In this document: one piece after another, positions 26,880 through 36,127 of the stretch | Layout of the letters: every line of letters starts with the position of its first letter | Numbering within the stretch: the first letter of the stretch is position 1 | DNA from: Candidatus Pelagibacter communis | GTDB lineage: Bacteria > Pseudomonadota > Alphaproteobacteria > Pelagibacterales > Pelagibacteraceae | Assembly (NCBI RefSeq): GCF_001180025.1 | Contig: NZ_CVSK01000030.1 | Location: 62,001 to 126,000 of the forward strand | Length of the DNA: 64,000 nucleotides | Direction: 5' to 3' | Notes under the pieces: generated by a model | What the model saw: the letters and a program-made list of their open reading frames with translations, nothing else | Databases searched by the model: none | What the model was told of the DNA's origin: nothing | Made by a program: the position numbers and the translations under genes

Positions 26880-29462
26880 ATGAATCTGGTCATAGTTGAA
26901 AGCCCTGCTAAAGCGAAAACAATTAATAAATATTTAGGTGATAACTATACCGTTTTAGCTAGCTATGGTCATATTAGAGATCTTCCTTCAAAAAATGGGT
27001 CTGTTGATCCAGATCAAAATTTTAAAATGGAATGGGAAGTTGATAGTTTTTCAAAAAAATATTTAAAAGAAATTACTGATGCAGCGAAAGATTCTTCAAA
27101 AATAATTCTTGCTACTGACCCAGATCGTGAGGGTGAAGCAATAGCATGGCATGTAAAAGAATATTTAGATGAAAAAAAACTTTTAAAGGATAAAGAAATT
27201 GAACGTGTGGTATTTAATGAAATAACAAAAAAAGCCGTCACACATGGTATTGAAAATCCAAGACAGATAGAGCCCTTATTAGTAGATGCATACATGGCTA
27301 GAAGAGCACTAGATTATTTGGTGGGATTTAATATATCCCCAATACTTTGGACTAAACTACCTGGTTCAAAATCTGCTGGTAGAGTTCAATCTGTTGCACT
27401 GAAATTGATCACTGAAAGAGAGCATGAAATTGAATTATTCAAGCCTGAAGAATTTTGGACTTTAAGTATTAATTTTCAGGATAAAAACAAAAGCAACATT
27501 ACAGCAAATATTTCTCAACTTGATGGAGAAAAAATAGAAAAATTTTCATTTAAAGATAAAGAAGAAATTGAAAAGGCAATTGATAATATTAAGAACAATA
27601 AATTTAACATAACTGATATTTCCTCAAAAATTGTTAGCAGAAATCCCTCGGGACCCTTTACTACTTCAACACTTCAGCAAGTCGCTTCTAGTAGATTGGG
27701 TTTTGGTGCATCAAGAACAATGCAGATAGCACAAAAACTTTATCAAGGAATAGAAATTGAGGGAGATACAGTCGGATTAATTACATATATGAGAACAGAT
27801 GGAACTAATTTATCAGCTGATGCTGTTACTGATTTTAGAAATTTTATTAAAAAACAATATGGTAACGAATACTTGCCAGAAAATTCAAATAATTACTCGG
27901 GAAAAAAAGCAAAAAATGCTCAGGAAGCTCATGAAGCAATAAGACCAACTGATATTAATAGAAATCCAGATTCTGTTAAAAAGTATTTAAGTTCTGACCA
28001 GCATAAATTATATTCTTTAATTTGGTCTAGAGCACTATCGTCTCAAATGGAAACAGCAAAATTTGATAGAAATACAATAACGATTGAGTCTGAAGACGGG
28101 AAAACTATATGTAAATCAAGCGGATCGGTTTTGAAATTTGAGGGATTTTTAAAAGTTTATTCAAATCAAAACAAAGATGATGATGAGCAAATTTTACCTG
28201 AGATGTCAAAAGGACCAATTAATATAGAAGCTCTTATTGATGAACAACATTTTACACAACCTCCCCCACGTTACTCTGAGGCGAGTTTGGTTAAAAAATT
28301 AGAAGAATTAGGAATTGGAAGGCCTTCAACTTATGCAAGTATAATTTCAACAATAGCAAATAGAGGTTATGCAGAAATAATTAATAAAAGATTTTTCCCA
28401 ACTGACAGAGGTAAATTAATTTCTGCGTTTTTAGAAAAATTATTTTCAAAGTATGTGGATTATAACTTTACAGCTGGACTAGAGGATCAGCTAGATGAAA
28501 TAACTTCTGGAAAAGAAAGTTGGTTAAAAGTCTTAGAAATGTTTTGGAAAGATTTTAATAGCAATGTTTCAGAGGTAAAAGAAAAAAGAACTAGAGAGGT
28601 TTTGGATCTTTTAAATGAAAGTTTGGGAGCATTAATATTTGACACTGATAAAGAAGGAAAGATAGTTAGAAAATGTCAGTTATGTGAAACAGGTTCCCTT
28701 AGTTTAAAAAATAGTTTTAGAGGAGGTGCCTTTATTGGATGTTCAAACTATCCGGAATGTAAATTTACAAGACCACTATCAAAATCTAAAGCGGCTGCTC
28801 AATCACAACTTGCTGAACCAAAGTTTCTTGGAAAACACGAAAATGGAAATGATATTTTTCTAAAAAATGGAAGATTTGGTCCTTATCTTCAGTATGAGAA
28901 AGTTCTTGAGGAGAATATTGTGGAAGAAAAACCTAAAAAAAGAAAAAAAATAAAGAAAAACAAACCTGAGGTTAATGAACTATTGAAAAATGTATCTATA
29001 CCAAAAGGAGTTGAATTAGAAAGTATTGATTTAGATAAAGCAAGATTTTTATGTTCGCTTCCTAAATCATTAGGCATTCATCCAGAAAATCAAAAAGAAA
29101 TCACTTTGAACACTGGTAGATTTGGACCATATTTAAAATGTGAAAATAAATCAGCTAGAATAGAAAATGTCGAAGAAATTTTTTCTATAGGACTAAATAG
29201 AGCAATTACACTCATAGCTGAAGCAAAACCTGGAAGAATTTCTTCTTCAATTATAAAAGATTTAGGGGAGCATCCTGAGGATAAAAAGCCAGTCCGAATC
29301 ATGAAAGGTCAATATGGACCATACATTAAATACAAGTCTCTAAATGCGACAATCCCAGAGGAAAAAGACCCAGCAGAGCTAACAATGGAAGAGGCTCTTA
29401 TACTAATTGAGAAAAGAAGAGAATACGATAAAAATAAAAAATCTAAAAAAAAGAAAAAATGA
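26880..29462 (+). CDS. topA: DNA topoisomerase I
   Basis: Type IA topoisomerase that relaxes negative supercoils. The 860-residue protein opens with the TOPRIM domain (LVIVESPAKAKTINKYLG; ATDPDREGEAIAWHV). The active-site Tyr lies in GLITYMRTDGTNLS. One four-cysteine zinc finger is visible (CQLCETGSL to GCSNYPECKF, about residues 600-625). Repeated C-terminal topoisomerase modules follow (GRFGPYLQYEK, GRFGPYLKCEN, GQYGPYIKYKS) and a Lys tail. The C-terminus resembles other alphaproteobacterial TopA. It overlaps the next small gene by four bases. Confidence 0.97.
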   Translation: MNLVIVESPAKAKTINKYLGDNYTVLASYGHIRDLPSKNGSVDPDQNFKMEWEVDSFSKKYLKEITDAAKDSSKIILATDPDREGEAIAWHVKEYLDEKKLLKDKEIERVVFNEITKKAVTHGIENPRQIEPLLVDAYMARRALDYLVGFNISPILWTKLPGSKSAGRVQSVALKLITEREHEIELFKPEEFWTLSINFQDKNKSNITANISQLDGEKIEKFSFKDKEEIEKAIDNIKNNKFNITDISSKIVSRNPSGPFTTSTLQQVASSRLGFGASRTMQIAQKLYQGIEIEGDTVGLITYMRTDGTNLSADAVTDFRNFIKKQYGNEYLPENSNNYSGKKAKNAQEAHEAIRPTDINRNPDSVKKYLSSDQHKLYSLIWSRALSSQMETAKFDRNTITIESEDGKTICKSSGSVLKFEGFLKVYSNQNKDDDEQILPEMSKGPINIEALIDEQHFTQPPPRYSEASLVKKLEELGIGRPSTYASIISTIANRGYAEIINKRFFPTDRGKLISAFLEKLFSKYVDYNFTAGLEDQLDEITSGKESWLKVLEMFWKDFNSNVSEVKEKRTREVLDLLNESLGALIFDTDKEGKIVRKCQLCETGSLSLKNSFRGGAFIGCSNYPECKFTRPLSKSKAAAQSQLAEPKFLGKHENGNDIFLKNGRFGPYLQYEKVLEENIVEEKPKKRKKIKKNKPEVNELLKNVSIPKGVELESIDLDKARFLCSLPKSLGIHPENQKEITLNTGRFGPYLKCENKSARIENVEEIFSIGLNRAITLIAEAKPGRISSSIIKDLGEHPEDKKPVRIMKGQYGPYIKYKSLNATIPEEKDPAELTMEEALILIEKRREYDKNKKSKKKKK

Positions 29463-29743
29463 AAATAATTAAAATCATAATTTCAGTTTTATTCATTTCT
29501 TTATTTAGCTATACATTTTCGTCTGCCGATGATTGTTCAAAATATGACAAATTAAGTAAAGATTATGCAAAATGTACATCAGATAAATTAAAGAAAGAAA
29601 CCTCACAAAAAGCAGAGGAAATAAAATCTAAAACTGCAAAGAAGATAGAAGAAGGTAAAAAAAAATTAAAAAACTTTAATTTAAAAGATAAGCTTAATAA
29701 ATTTAAAAATAGCAAAACACATAAAGAATTTTCTGAAAAATAA
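29459..29743 (+). CDS. Small secreted Lys-rich protein of unknown function
   Basis: I do not recognise a family. The 94-residue product has a clear signal peptide (KIIKIIISVLFISLFSYTF, probable cleavage after residue 23, SSA-DD). The mature part is short, highly charged and Lys-rich, with two cysteines (C26, C39) that could form a disulfide and a predicted helix rich in K and E (residues 43-72). It starts on the topA stop (ATGA) and ends one base before ridA, so it is embedded in an operon, which supports it being a real gene. Confidence 0.7.
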   Translation: MKIIKIIISVLFISLFSYTFSSADDCSKYDKLSKDYAKCTSDKLKKETSQKAEEIKSKTAKKIEEGKKKLKNFNLKDKLNKFKNSKTHKEFSEK

Positions 29744-29744
29744 A

Positions 29745-30206
29745 ATGGATTTTGAAAATAAAATTAAAGAATTAAAGATTAATCTTCCGGAGGCAAAACC
29801 ACCTGTTGGTTCTTATGTTGCAACAAAAATTGTTGGTAATTTACTTTATATTTCGGGACAGATTTCTATTTCAGAAAATGGTGATTTAATAAAAGGAAAA
29901 GTTGGAAAAGATCTATCAATAGATGATGGTTACAAAGCAGCTGAAAGATGTGGTTTAAGTATTATATCGCAAGCAAAAGTAGCTTGTCATGGAGATCTTT
30001 CTAAAATTAAATCGTGCGTAAAATTAACAGGTTTTGTCAATTCAACTGATAACTTTACAGATCAACCAAAAGTAATTAATGGAGCTTCTGATTTAATTGC
30101 TTCTGTTTTTGGTGAAGCAGGAATGCACACTAGAGCAGCAGTAAGTACAAATAGCTTACCACTTGGCGTCTCTGTTGAAGTTGATGCAATTTTTGAGTTA
30201 AATTAA
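29745..30206 (+). CDS. ridA: RidA family (YjgF/YER057c/UK114) protein
   Basis: Members deaminate reactive enamine/imine intermediates produced by PLP enzymes. The 153-residue protein has PPVGSYVATKIVGNLLYISGQ, quoted here as GSYVATKIVGNLLYISGQ, LTGFVNSTDNFTDQPKVING and the C-terminal GMHTRAAVSTNSLPLGVSVE; the Arg in HTRAAV matches the conserved carboxylate-binding Arg. It is of the longer YjgF subgroup (about 150 residues). Co-directional with topA; convergent with ugd with one base between the stops. Confidence 0.92.
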   Translation: MDFENKIKELKINLPEAKPPVGSYVATKIVGNLLYISGQISISENGDLIKGKVGKDLSIDDGYKAAERCGLSIISQAKVACHGDLSKIKSCVKLTGFVNSTDNFTDQPKVINGASDLIASVFGEAGMHTRAAVSTNSLPLGVSVEVDAIFELN

Positions 30207-30207
30207 A

Positions 30208-31506
30208 TTATCTTCCGATACCAAAATATTTAAAACCTAGTTTTTTAATTTTTTTTGGTGAATAAATATTTCTCATATCGTAAATAATAAGTTTTTTATT
30301 TTTTGAAAATTTTTTGAAATTAATTGATTTAAAATCATTCCATTCTGTATGTATAATTACAAGATCTGATTCTTTGATCGATTCTTGTATTGAATTAGAA
30401 AATTCAACATTTTTTAATTTTTTAAATTCTTTTTTTGATCCTGTAGGATCATAATATTTAATTTTTGCACCTTTTTTGGATAAAAATGGAATTAATTTTA
30501 GGCTAGACGAGTCTCTCATATCGTCAGTATTTGCTTTAAAAGTTACACCTAAAAAGGATACAACTTTATTTTTAATTTTATTATTTAAAATTAAACTAAC
30601 TCTTTTAGATAATAAATCAGATCTTAAATCATTAGATCTGATAACGCTTTTTACCACTGATAAATTAGTTTTGAATTTATCAGCAGTTGAAACTAAAGCT
30701 TTAGTATCTTTTGGAAAACATGACCCACCGTATGCAGGTCCGGCTCTTAAAAATCTGCTACCAATTCTTTTATCTAGTCCAATTCCTATTGCGATATCCT
30801 CAATATCTATACCAGTTTTTTCACATAAATTTGATATTTCATTTATAAAGGTAATCTTTGTTGCTAAAAAAGCATTTGAAGCATATTTAATTAATTCGGC
30901 TGCTCTTCTTTTTGTAGAAAGAAATTTTGCACCTTTTGATATTAGTGGTGAATATAAATTTTTTAATATTCTCTGGGATTTACTATCATTTGATCCAACT
31001 ACAACTCTATCTGGATAGATAAAATCTCTAATAGCCTCACCTTCTCTTAAAAATTCAGGATTAGATACTACTGAAAAAAATTTTTTATTTACTTTTTTAG
31101 ATATAATTTTTTCAATCTCATCACCTGTTGTCACAGGCACAGTCGATTTATTGATTATAATTTTAAATTTTTTGATAGATTTAGATATTTCTTTTGCAGC
31201 AGCATATACTTGGCTTAAGTCAGCACTGTTACTATTTTTTTTGGTTGGTGTTCCTACGCATATAAAAACAATATCTGATTTTTTCACTGACTCTTTTAGA
31301 TTTGTTGAAAAATTCAGTCTTTTATTTTTATAGTTTTTTAAAACTAACTCTTCTAAACCAGGTTCGTAAATAGGAATAATACCTTTTTTTAAATTGTTAA
31401 TTTTTTTTAAATCTTTATCAACACATATGACATCATTACCTAAATCAGAAAAACAAACGCCACTAACTAAACCAACATAACCTGTGCCAATCATACATAA
31501 TTTCAT
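30208..31506 (-). CDS. ugd: UDP-glucose 6-dehydrogenase
   Basis: Oxidises UDP-glucose twice to UDP-glucuronate using NAD. The 432-residue protein has the N-terminal Rossmann motif CMIGTGYVGLVSGVCFSDLG, IFICVGTP-type loop (FICVGTPTKKN), NPEFLREGEAI, and the catalytic Cys263 in GPAYGGSCFPKDTKAL, then the C-terminal SFLGVTFKANTDDMRDS. I use ATG 31506; a longer frame from 31557 would add 17 unlike residues inside galU. The start overlaps the galU stop as ATGA. In SAR11, UDP-glucuronate may serve glucuronosyl lipids made under phosphate limitation (inference). Confidence 0.96.
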   Translation of the reverse strand: MKLCMIGTGYVGLVSGVCFSDLGNDVICVDKDLKKINNLKKGIIPIYEPGLEELVLKNYKNKRLNFSTNLKESVKKSDIVFICVGTPTKKNSNSADLSQVYAAAKEISKSIKKFKIIINKSTVPVTTGDEIEKIISKKVNKKFFSVVSNPEFLREGEAIRDFIYPDRVVVGSNDSKSQRILKNLYSPLISKGAKFLSTKRRAAELIKYASNAFLATKITFINEISNLCEKTGIDIEDIAIGIGLDKRIGSRFLRAGPAYGGSCFPKDTKALVSTADKFKTNLSVVKSVIRSNDLRSDLLSKRVSLILNNKIKNKVVSFLGVTFKANTDDMRDSSSLKLIPFLSKKGAKIKYYDPTGSKKEFKKLKNVEFSNSIQESIKESDLVIIHTEWNDFKSINFKKFSKNKKLIIYDMRNIYSPKKIKKLGFKYFGIGR

Positions 31507-32318
31507 ATTTTTCCTATTTCTTTCGAGGAATTGATATAACCACTCATTGTTCCACAATCAAGATACTTACCTTCAAAATTATGAGCTATGAATTTTTCTT
31601 TATCATTAATTAATAGCTGTATTGCATCAGTAATATGTATTTCTTTACCTTTACCAGGTTTAAGAGATTTTATTTTTTTAAAAATTGTACGTGGTAATAT
31701 ATATCTTCCAATAACAGCATTGTTGGATGGTGCTTTTTTTACTGATGGTTTTTCAACTACACCATCTATAACATAATTTCTTTTATTTAATTTTTTATTA
31801 ATTTTATATATTCCCCATCTTGAGACATTACTTTTTTTTACTCTCATAGATGCCATTACTGAAGCTTGATATTTTTTATGAACCTTTATCATTGACTTAG
31901 AACAATTTTTTTTAATTATTAAATCATCTGGTAACAACATTAAAAAATATTTATTTTTAATATATTTTTGTGTCTTAAGGACAGCATCACCTGTACCCTT
32001 TGGAATATTTTGAAAAACAAACTTAATTTTACTCTTATATTTAAGTATTTTTTTATATTCATTAATTATTCTAGGATCTTTCTTTTTTTTAATAATATTT
32101 TTATAAAATTGATCACTATAAAAATATTTTTTAATCATTAATTTTTTAGTAGAGATAATAAAAACAATCTCTTTAATACCTGCATCAATACATTCATCTA
32201 GAATATATTCAATTCCAGGTCTTCCATTTATAGGTAATAGCTCTTTAGCAAAAACACTTGTTAAAGGTAATAAACGAGTTCCAAGTCCTGCTAATGGAAT
32301 AATTGCTTGTTTAATCAT
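31503..32318 (-). CDS. galU: UTP-glucose-1-phosphate uridylyltransferase
   Basis: Makes UDP-glucose from UTP and glucose-1-phosphate. The 271-residue nucleotidyltransferase has AIIPLAGLGTRLLPLTSVFAKELLPI, visible as AGLGTRLLPLT followed by KELLPI, then LPDDLI, VVEKPSV and GRYILP, all standard GalU motifs; the tail is short. Followed by ugd with a four-base overlap, making a two-gene UDP-glucuronate unit. Divergent from panC across 34 bases. Confidence 0.95.
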   Translation of the reverse strand: MIKQAIIPLAGLGTRLLPLTSVFAKELLPINGRPGIEYILDECIDAGIKEIVFIISTKKLMIKKYFYSDQFYKNIIKKKKDPRIINEYKKILKYKSKIKFVFQNIPKGTGDAVLKTQKYIKNKYFLMLLPDDLIIKKNCSKSMIKVHKKYQASVMASMRVKKSNVSRWGIYKINKKLNKRNYVIDGVVEKPSVKKAPSNNAVIGRYILPRTIFKKIKSLKPGKGKEIHITDAIQLLINDKEKFIAHNFEGKYLDCGTMSGYINSSKEIGKI

Positions 32319-32352
32319 TTAAATGTTTTACTTATTAAATATTTTTATACAA

Positions 32353-33168
32353 ATGAAAGTTTTATTAAACAATACATCATTATTTGAATCATTAAGGCCA
32401 TTTAATGACCGTGGCTTTGTTCCAACTATGGGTGGAATACATAATGGTCATTTATCATTGATAAATAAATCAAATAAACTTTGTGAAAAAACAATTGTAA
32501 GTATTTTTGTTAATCCAAAACAATTTAATAACAAAAAAGATTTAAAATCCTATCCAAGAAATATCAAGAAAGATTTAAAAATTCTTAAAAAAAGCAAAAA
32601 AGTTGATTTTGTTTATCTTCCTAAATTTAAAGAAATATACAAAGATAAAAAAAAATCAAAAATAACATTGCATAAAAAAGACAAAATTTTGTGTGCTAAT
32701 TTTAGAAAAGGTCATTTTGAAGGTGTTTTAGATGTAATGAATAGACTAACTAAAATTATAAACCCTCAAAAGATATTTATGGGTGAAAAAGATTTTCAAC
32801 AATTATATTTGGTAAAAAAACAACTGGAAAAAAAGTATAAAACCAAGGTAATTGCATGCAAAACAATTCGTAATAAGAACAAAGTAGCACTGTCATCAAG
32901 AAACTTTCTTTTAAATAAATCTAATTTGGTTATGGCAGCAAAAATTTATGCAAAACTTGAAAGTATAAAAAAAAATATCAAAAATAAGAAAAATATTCCA
33001 AACTTTTTAAATTTTCAAAAAAAAGAATTAAAAAATACTTATAAAATTAAAATTGATTATTTAGAGCTAAGAAACATAAAAAATCTAAAAATTTCAAGTA
33101 CAAAGAAAAATTCAAGATTGTTTATTGCTTATTATTTAAATAATGTCAGATTAATTGATAATCTGTAA
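32353..33168 (+). CDS. panC: Pantothenate synthetase (pantoate-beta-alanine ligase)
   Basis: ATP-dependent ligation of pantoate and beta-alanine to pantothenate. The 271-residue protein carries PTMGGIHNGHLSLI, SIFVNPKQFN, KSYPRN, FMGEKDFQQLYLVKK and ALSSRNFLL, the adenylate-forming motifs of the nucleotidyltransferase superfamily. The C-terminal half is very Lys/Asn-rich and more divergent than usual. I choose ATG 32353 (MKVLLNN); an upstream ATG at 32323 adds ten hydrophobic residues not seen in the family. Convergent with mgtE, two bases apart. Confidence 0.93.
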   Translation: MKVLLNNTSLFESLRPFNDRGFVPTMGGIHNGHLSLINKSNKLCEKTIVSIFVNPKQFNNKKDLKSYPRNIKKDLKILKKSKKVDFVYLPKFKEIYKDKKKSKITLHKKDKILCANFRKGHFEGVLDVMNRLTKIINPQKIFMGEKDFQQLYLVKKQLEKKYKTKVIACKTIRNKNKVALSSRNFLLNKSNLVMAAKIYAKLESIKKNIKNKKNIPNFLNFQKKELKNTYKIKIDYLELRNIKNLKISSTKKNSRLFIAYYLNNVRLIDNL

Positions 33169-33170
33169 TT

Positions 33171-34544
33171 TTATAAAAAATATGCTCCAACACCTAAAAA
33201 AGATACAAAACCAATCACATCTGTAATTGTTGTCACAAAAACACTTGAAGCAATCGCTGGATCGATATTCATTTTTTTTAGAGTAAAAGGAACTAGTATA
33301 CCAAATAATCCAGCTATAATCATTGTTAACACCATTGATATTGCTATGATCATCGAAAGGATGCTGTCTTGAAACCATATCTGTACAATTAAAGCACTTA
33401 TTGCTGCAAATATAATTCCATTTAAAATACCAATAGAAAATTCTTTAAATACATTAGATGAGAAATTATTTTGAGTTAAATCATTTGTAGCTATAGTTCT
33501 TACTGTAACTGCAAGTGTTTGCATTCCAGCATTTCCGCCCATCGAAGCTACAATCGGCATTAAGAAAGCTAATACTACCATTTGTTCAATGGTTGCTCCA
33601 AATAAACTAATACACCATGTTGCTAGAAAGGCAGTAAATAAATTAAGTAAAAGCCAATTGAATCTTCTTTTTGTTTTTTTTACAACTCCATCAGTAATTT
33701 CTTCATCTCCTACCCCTGCTAATCTTAAAGCATCTTCCTCAGCTTCCTCTTTTAAGACAGTTAAAACATCATCATTCATAATCATTCCAACTAATTTATT
33801 GTTTTTGTCTACAACGGCGGCTGAATTTAAATTGTAATTTTCAAATAAATTAGCAACTTCCTCTTTATCCATTTCAACAGGAATTAATAATTGAGATTCT
33901 GACATAATTGTTGCCATTTTAGTATCACGTGGTGTTGTTAAAACTCTAGATGAAGGAACAGTACCAATTGGTTTAAAATCTTCATTTACAATAAAAATTT
34001 CTAAAAACTCTTCTGGTAAATCCTTGTTTTCTCTTAAATAGTCAATTGTTTGCCCTACAGACCAATTGCTTGGTATAGCGGTAAATTCACGCTGCATAAG
34101 TCTAGCAGCAGTGTCTTCTGGATAGCTTAAACTTTCTAATAAAGCAAATCTATCTTTTGGAGGTAAAGAACTAAGAATTGCATTTTTGTCCGCTTCAGGA
34201 ACATTTTCTAATATAGATATAGCATCGTCTGACTCAAGGCCCTTTAGAATGCTAACTATAGAGTCTGAGGATAAATAAGTAATAATTTCTGATTGAATAG
34301 ATTCATTTAATTCAACAAAAACTTCTGGATCAATATTAAAATTATTTAATTTAATTAAACTTTCTCTATCCCCATCACTAAGGTGCTCAATAATGTCTGC
34401 TGCATCTGCAGGGTGCATTTCATTAAATGAATTGGTAATAAATTGAGCATCATTGTTAGCTATTTTGCTTGTAACAACTCTTATATATTCTTTATTAAAC
34501 TCAAAATTTACTTTTTTATCTTTAGTTTTTTTAGTTAAAGACAT
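33171..34544 (-). CDS. mgtE: Magnesium transporter MgtE
   Basis: Mg2+-gated channel/transporter of the inner membrane. The 457-residue protein has the cytosolic MgtE N domain (FNEMHPADAADIIEHLSD; LPPKDRFALLESLSYPEDTA, shown in part), two CBS domains (about residues 140-270, with IFIVNEDFKPIGTVP and MIMNDDVLTVL), and a C-terminal membrane domain with five helices, including MPIVASMGGNAGMQTLAVTV and the NIDPAIASSVFVTTITDVIG pore-end motif. All parts are intact. Divergent from lipB across 61 bases. Confidence 0.96.
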   Translation of the reverse strand: MSLTKKTKDKKVNFEFNKEYIRVVTSKIANNDAQFITNSFNEMHPADAADIIEHLSDGDRESLIKLNNFNIDPEVFVELNESIQSEIITYLSSDSIVSILKGLESDDAISILENVPEADKNAILSSLPPKDRFALLESLSYPEDTAARLMQREFTAIPSNWSVGQTIDYLRENKDLPEEFLEIFIVNEDFKPIGTVPSSRVLTTPRDTKMATIMSESQLLIPVEMDKEEVANLFENYNLNSAAVVDKNNKLVGMIMNDDVLTVLKEEAEEDALRLAGVGDEEITDGVVKKTKRRFNWLLLNLFTAFLATWCISLFGATIEQMVVLAFLMPIVASMGGNAGMQTLAVTVRTIATNDLTQNNFSSNVFKEFSIGILNGIIFAAISALIVQIWFQDSILSMIIAISMVLTMIIAGLFGILVPFTLKKMNIDPAIASSVFVTTITDVIGFVSFLGVGAYFL

Positions 34545-34565
34545 AAATCTACCTATAATTTAGAT

Positions 34566-34594
34566 TTGCACTATTAATACATAATAAAGATAAT
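34566..34594 (+). promoter_or_regulatory. Candidate promoter for lipB
   Basis: TTGCAC (34566-34571) and GATAAT (34589-34594) are exactly 17 bases apart. The -10 ends only 11 bases before the lipB ATG (34606), predicting a leader of about five bases and no room for a Shine-Dalgarno sequence. Confidence 0.5.
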
Positions 34595-34605
34595 ACAAAT
34601 TATAA

Positions 34606-35223
34606 ATGAACATAGAGATAAAAAAGTCAATAAAACCAGTAAATTATTTTGATGCTATTAATATACTGGAGTCAAGATTAAAGGATTTATATGAAAATAA
34701 TGAGCAAGAATTAATTTGGACCTTGGAGCATAATGAAGTTTTTACAGCAGGAACTTCATATAAAGACAATGAGATTATTGATAAATCCATTAAAATATTA
34801 AAAACAAATAGAGGTGGTAAAATTACTTACCATGGACCAGGTCAATTAATTTGTTATTTTGTCCTAGATTTAAGAAAAAATAAAGATATTAGAAAATTTA
34901 TAACAATTATCGAAAAAACAATTATTCAAACTTTGAAATTTTATAAAATAGAAACTTTTCCAGATAAAGATAATATTGGTATATGGCATAAATATAATAA
35001 TGAAGTTAAAAAAATTGCTGCAATAGGTATCAGAGTTAGTAAATGGATTGCCTATCATGGTTTTGCAATAAATATAAATAATGATCTAGAAAACTATAAA
35101 AAAATTATACCATGTGGTATTTCAGATAAAGGAGTAACTAATTTAAAAAATATTTTAGATCAGGATTACTCAAATCTAAGAGATATATTAATTAAAAATT
35201 TTATTTCAAATTTGAAAATCTAA
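34606..35223 (+). CDS. lipB: Octanoyl-[ACP]:protein octanoyltransferase
   Basis: Transfers octanoate from acyl carrier protein to lipoyl domains, first step of de novo lipoylation. The 205-residue protein has [33 protein letters not shown], the Lys in [20 protein letters not shown] and the catalytic Cys in [14 protein letters not shown]. Spacing of Cys and Lys is that of LipB. The last 23 bases overlap, tail to tail, the end of rluC on the other strand. Confidence 0.96.
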   Translation: MNIEIKKSIKPVNYFDAINILESRLKDLYENNEQELIWTLEHNEVFTAGTSYKDNEIIDKSIKILKTNRGGKITYHGPGQLICYFVLDLRKNKDIRKFITIIEKTIIQTLKFYKIETFPDKDNIGIWHKYNNEVKKIAAIGIRVSKWIAYHGFAININNDLENYKKIIPCGISDKGVTNLKNILDQDYSNLRDILIKNFISNLKI

Positions 35224-36118
35224 GTCTTTTAGATTTTAAAAGTTTTTTAAAATAATCAGGTAACAATGCTGAATAAGTATGTTTTATGTCGTTAATTTTA
35301 AATTTAATTTGATATGAATGTAACATTAAATTTTTATTAACTCCTTTATTGGAATTTGATAATTTATATTTTGTATCACCAAATATAGGATTCCCAATTG
35401 CATATAATTGTTTTCTTAACTGATGTTTTCGTCCAGTAATAGGTTTTAATTCTAATAAACTTGCTTCAGAATTTTTATCAATAACAGTGAAAATTGTTTT
35501 TGCTTTTTCAATTATTTTTTTATCACCGTCGTACCTAATTAAATCATCATCCCATACGCCAGATTTTTTATTAATTTCGCCTTGACAGATAGCTAAATAA
35601 GTTTTGTGTACTTTTCTTAGTCTAAATAAAGAAGTAAGTAATTGAGCGCTCTCTCTGTTTTTGGCCATAATAAAAACTCCAGAAGTATCTTTATCCAATC
35701 TATGAACAGAATATGGTTTTGTTCCCTGAAAAATTTCACTTTTAGCAAAAATATCAACTAGATTTTTTTTTGATTTAGTTCCACCTTGTACTGATATGCC
35801 TGATGCTTTGTTTATAACAACAAAATTATCATTGTTGTCAATAATTTGATCTTCATTTGATTTTACAATTTCTTTTGATGGTAAAAACTTAATTTTTTTT
35901 TGTTGAATTATTTCTCTAAATTCAATGTTAAATATATTTATTTCATCTTTCGTTTTTATTTTATAAGAGCTTTTAACTTTCTTTCTATTTAACTTTATTT
36001 TTCCTGTTCTTAAATATTTTTCAACAAGTCCTTGGGGAATTTTACCAATTTTAAATCTTAACCATCTGTCCAAACGCATATCATTACACGTTGAATCAAC
36101 GATGTAAGATTTCTTCAT
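35201..36118 (-). CDS. rluC: RluA-family 23S rRNA pseudouridine synthase, RluC-like
   Basis: Isomerises uridines in 23S rRNA. The 305-residue protein has an N-terminal S4 RNA-binding domain ([19 protein letters not shown]), then the catalytic motif [16 protein letters not shown] with the essential Asp, KTYLAICQG and GRKHQLRKQ. The S4 plus catalytic order is typical of RluC/RluD; which position is modified cannot be told by eye. It lies nine bases downstream of rplQ, so it may be read through from the ribosomal cluster. Confidence 0.92.
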   Translation of the reverse strand: MKKSYIVDSTCNDMRLDRWLRFKIGKIPQGLVEKYLRTGKIKLNRKKVKSSYKIKTKDEINIFNIEFREIIQQKKIKFLPSKEIVKSNEDQIIDNNDNFVVINKASGISVQGGTKSKKNLVDIFAKSEIFQGTKPYSVHRLDKDTSGVFIMAKNRESAQLLTSLFRLRKVHKTYLAICQGEINKKSGVWDDDLIRYDGDKKIIEKAKTIFTVIDKNSEASLLELKPITGRKHQLRKQLYAIGNPIFGDTKYKLSNSNKGVNKNLMLHSYQIKFKINDIKHTYSALLPDYFKKLLKSKRLRFSNLK

Positions 36119-36127
36119 GATTAAGAT

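Noticed and set aside
30476-31018. 180-residue antisense open frame over ugd
   Set aside because: Longest antisense frame in the window, but it covers the conserved catalytic region of Ugd and has no recognisable domain or ribosome-binding site.
33151-33378. Open frame inside mgtE on the same strand in another frame (75 residues, Cys/Tyr/Phe-rich)
   Set aside because: It lies entirely over conserved MgtE membrane-domain coding sequence and has no family pattern or start context.
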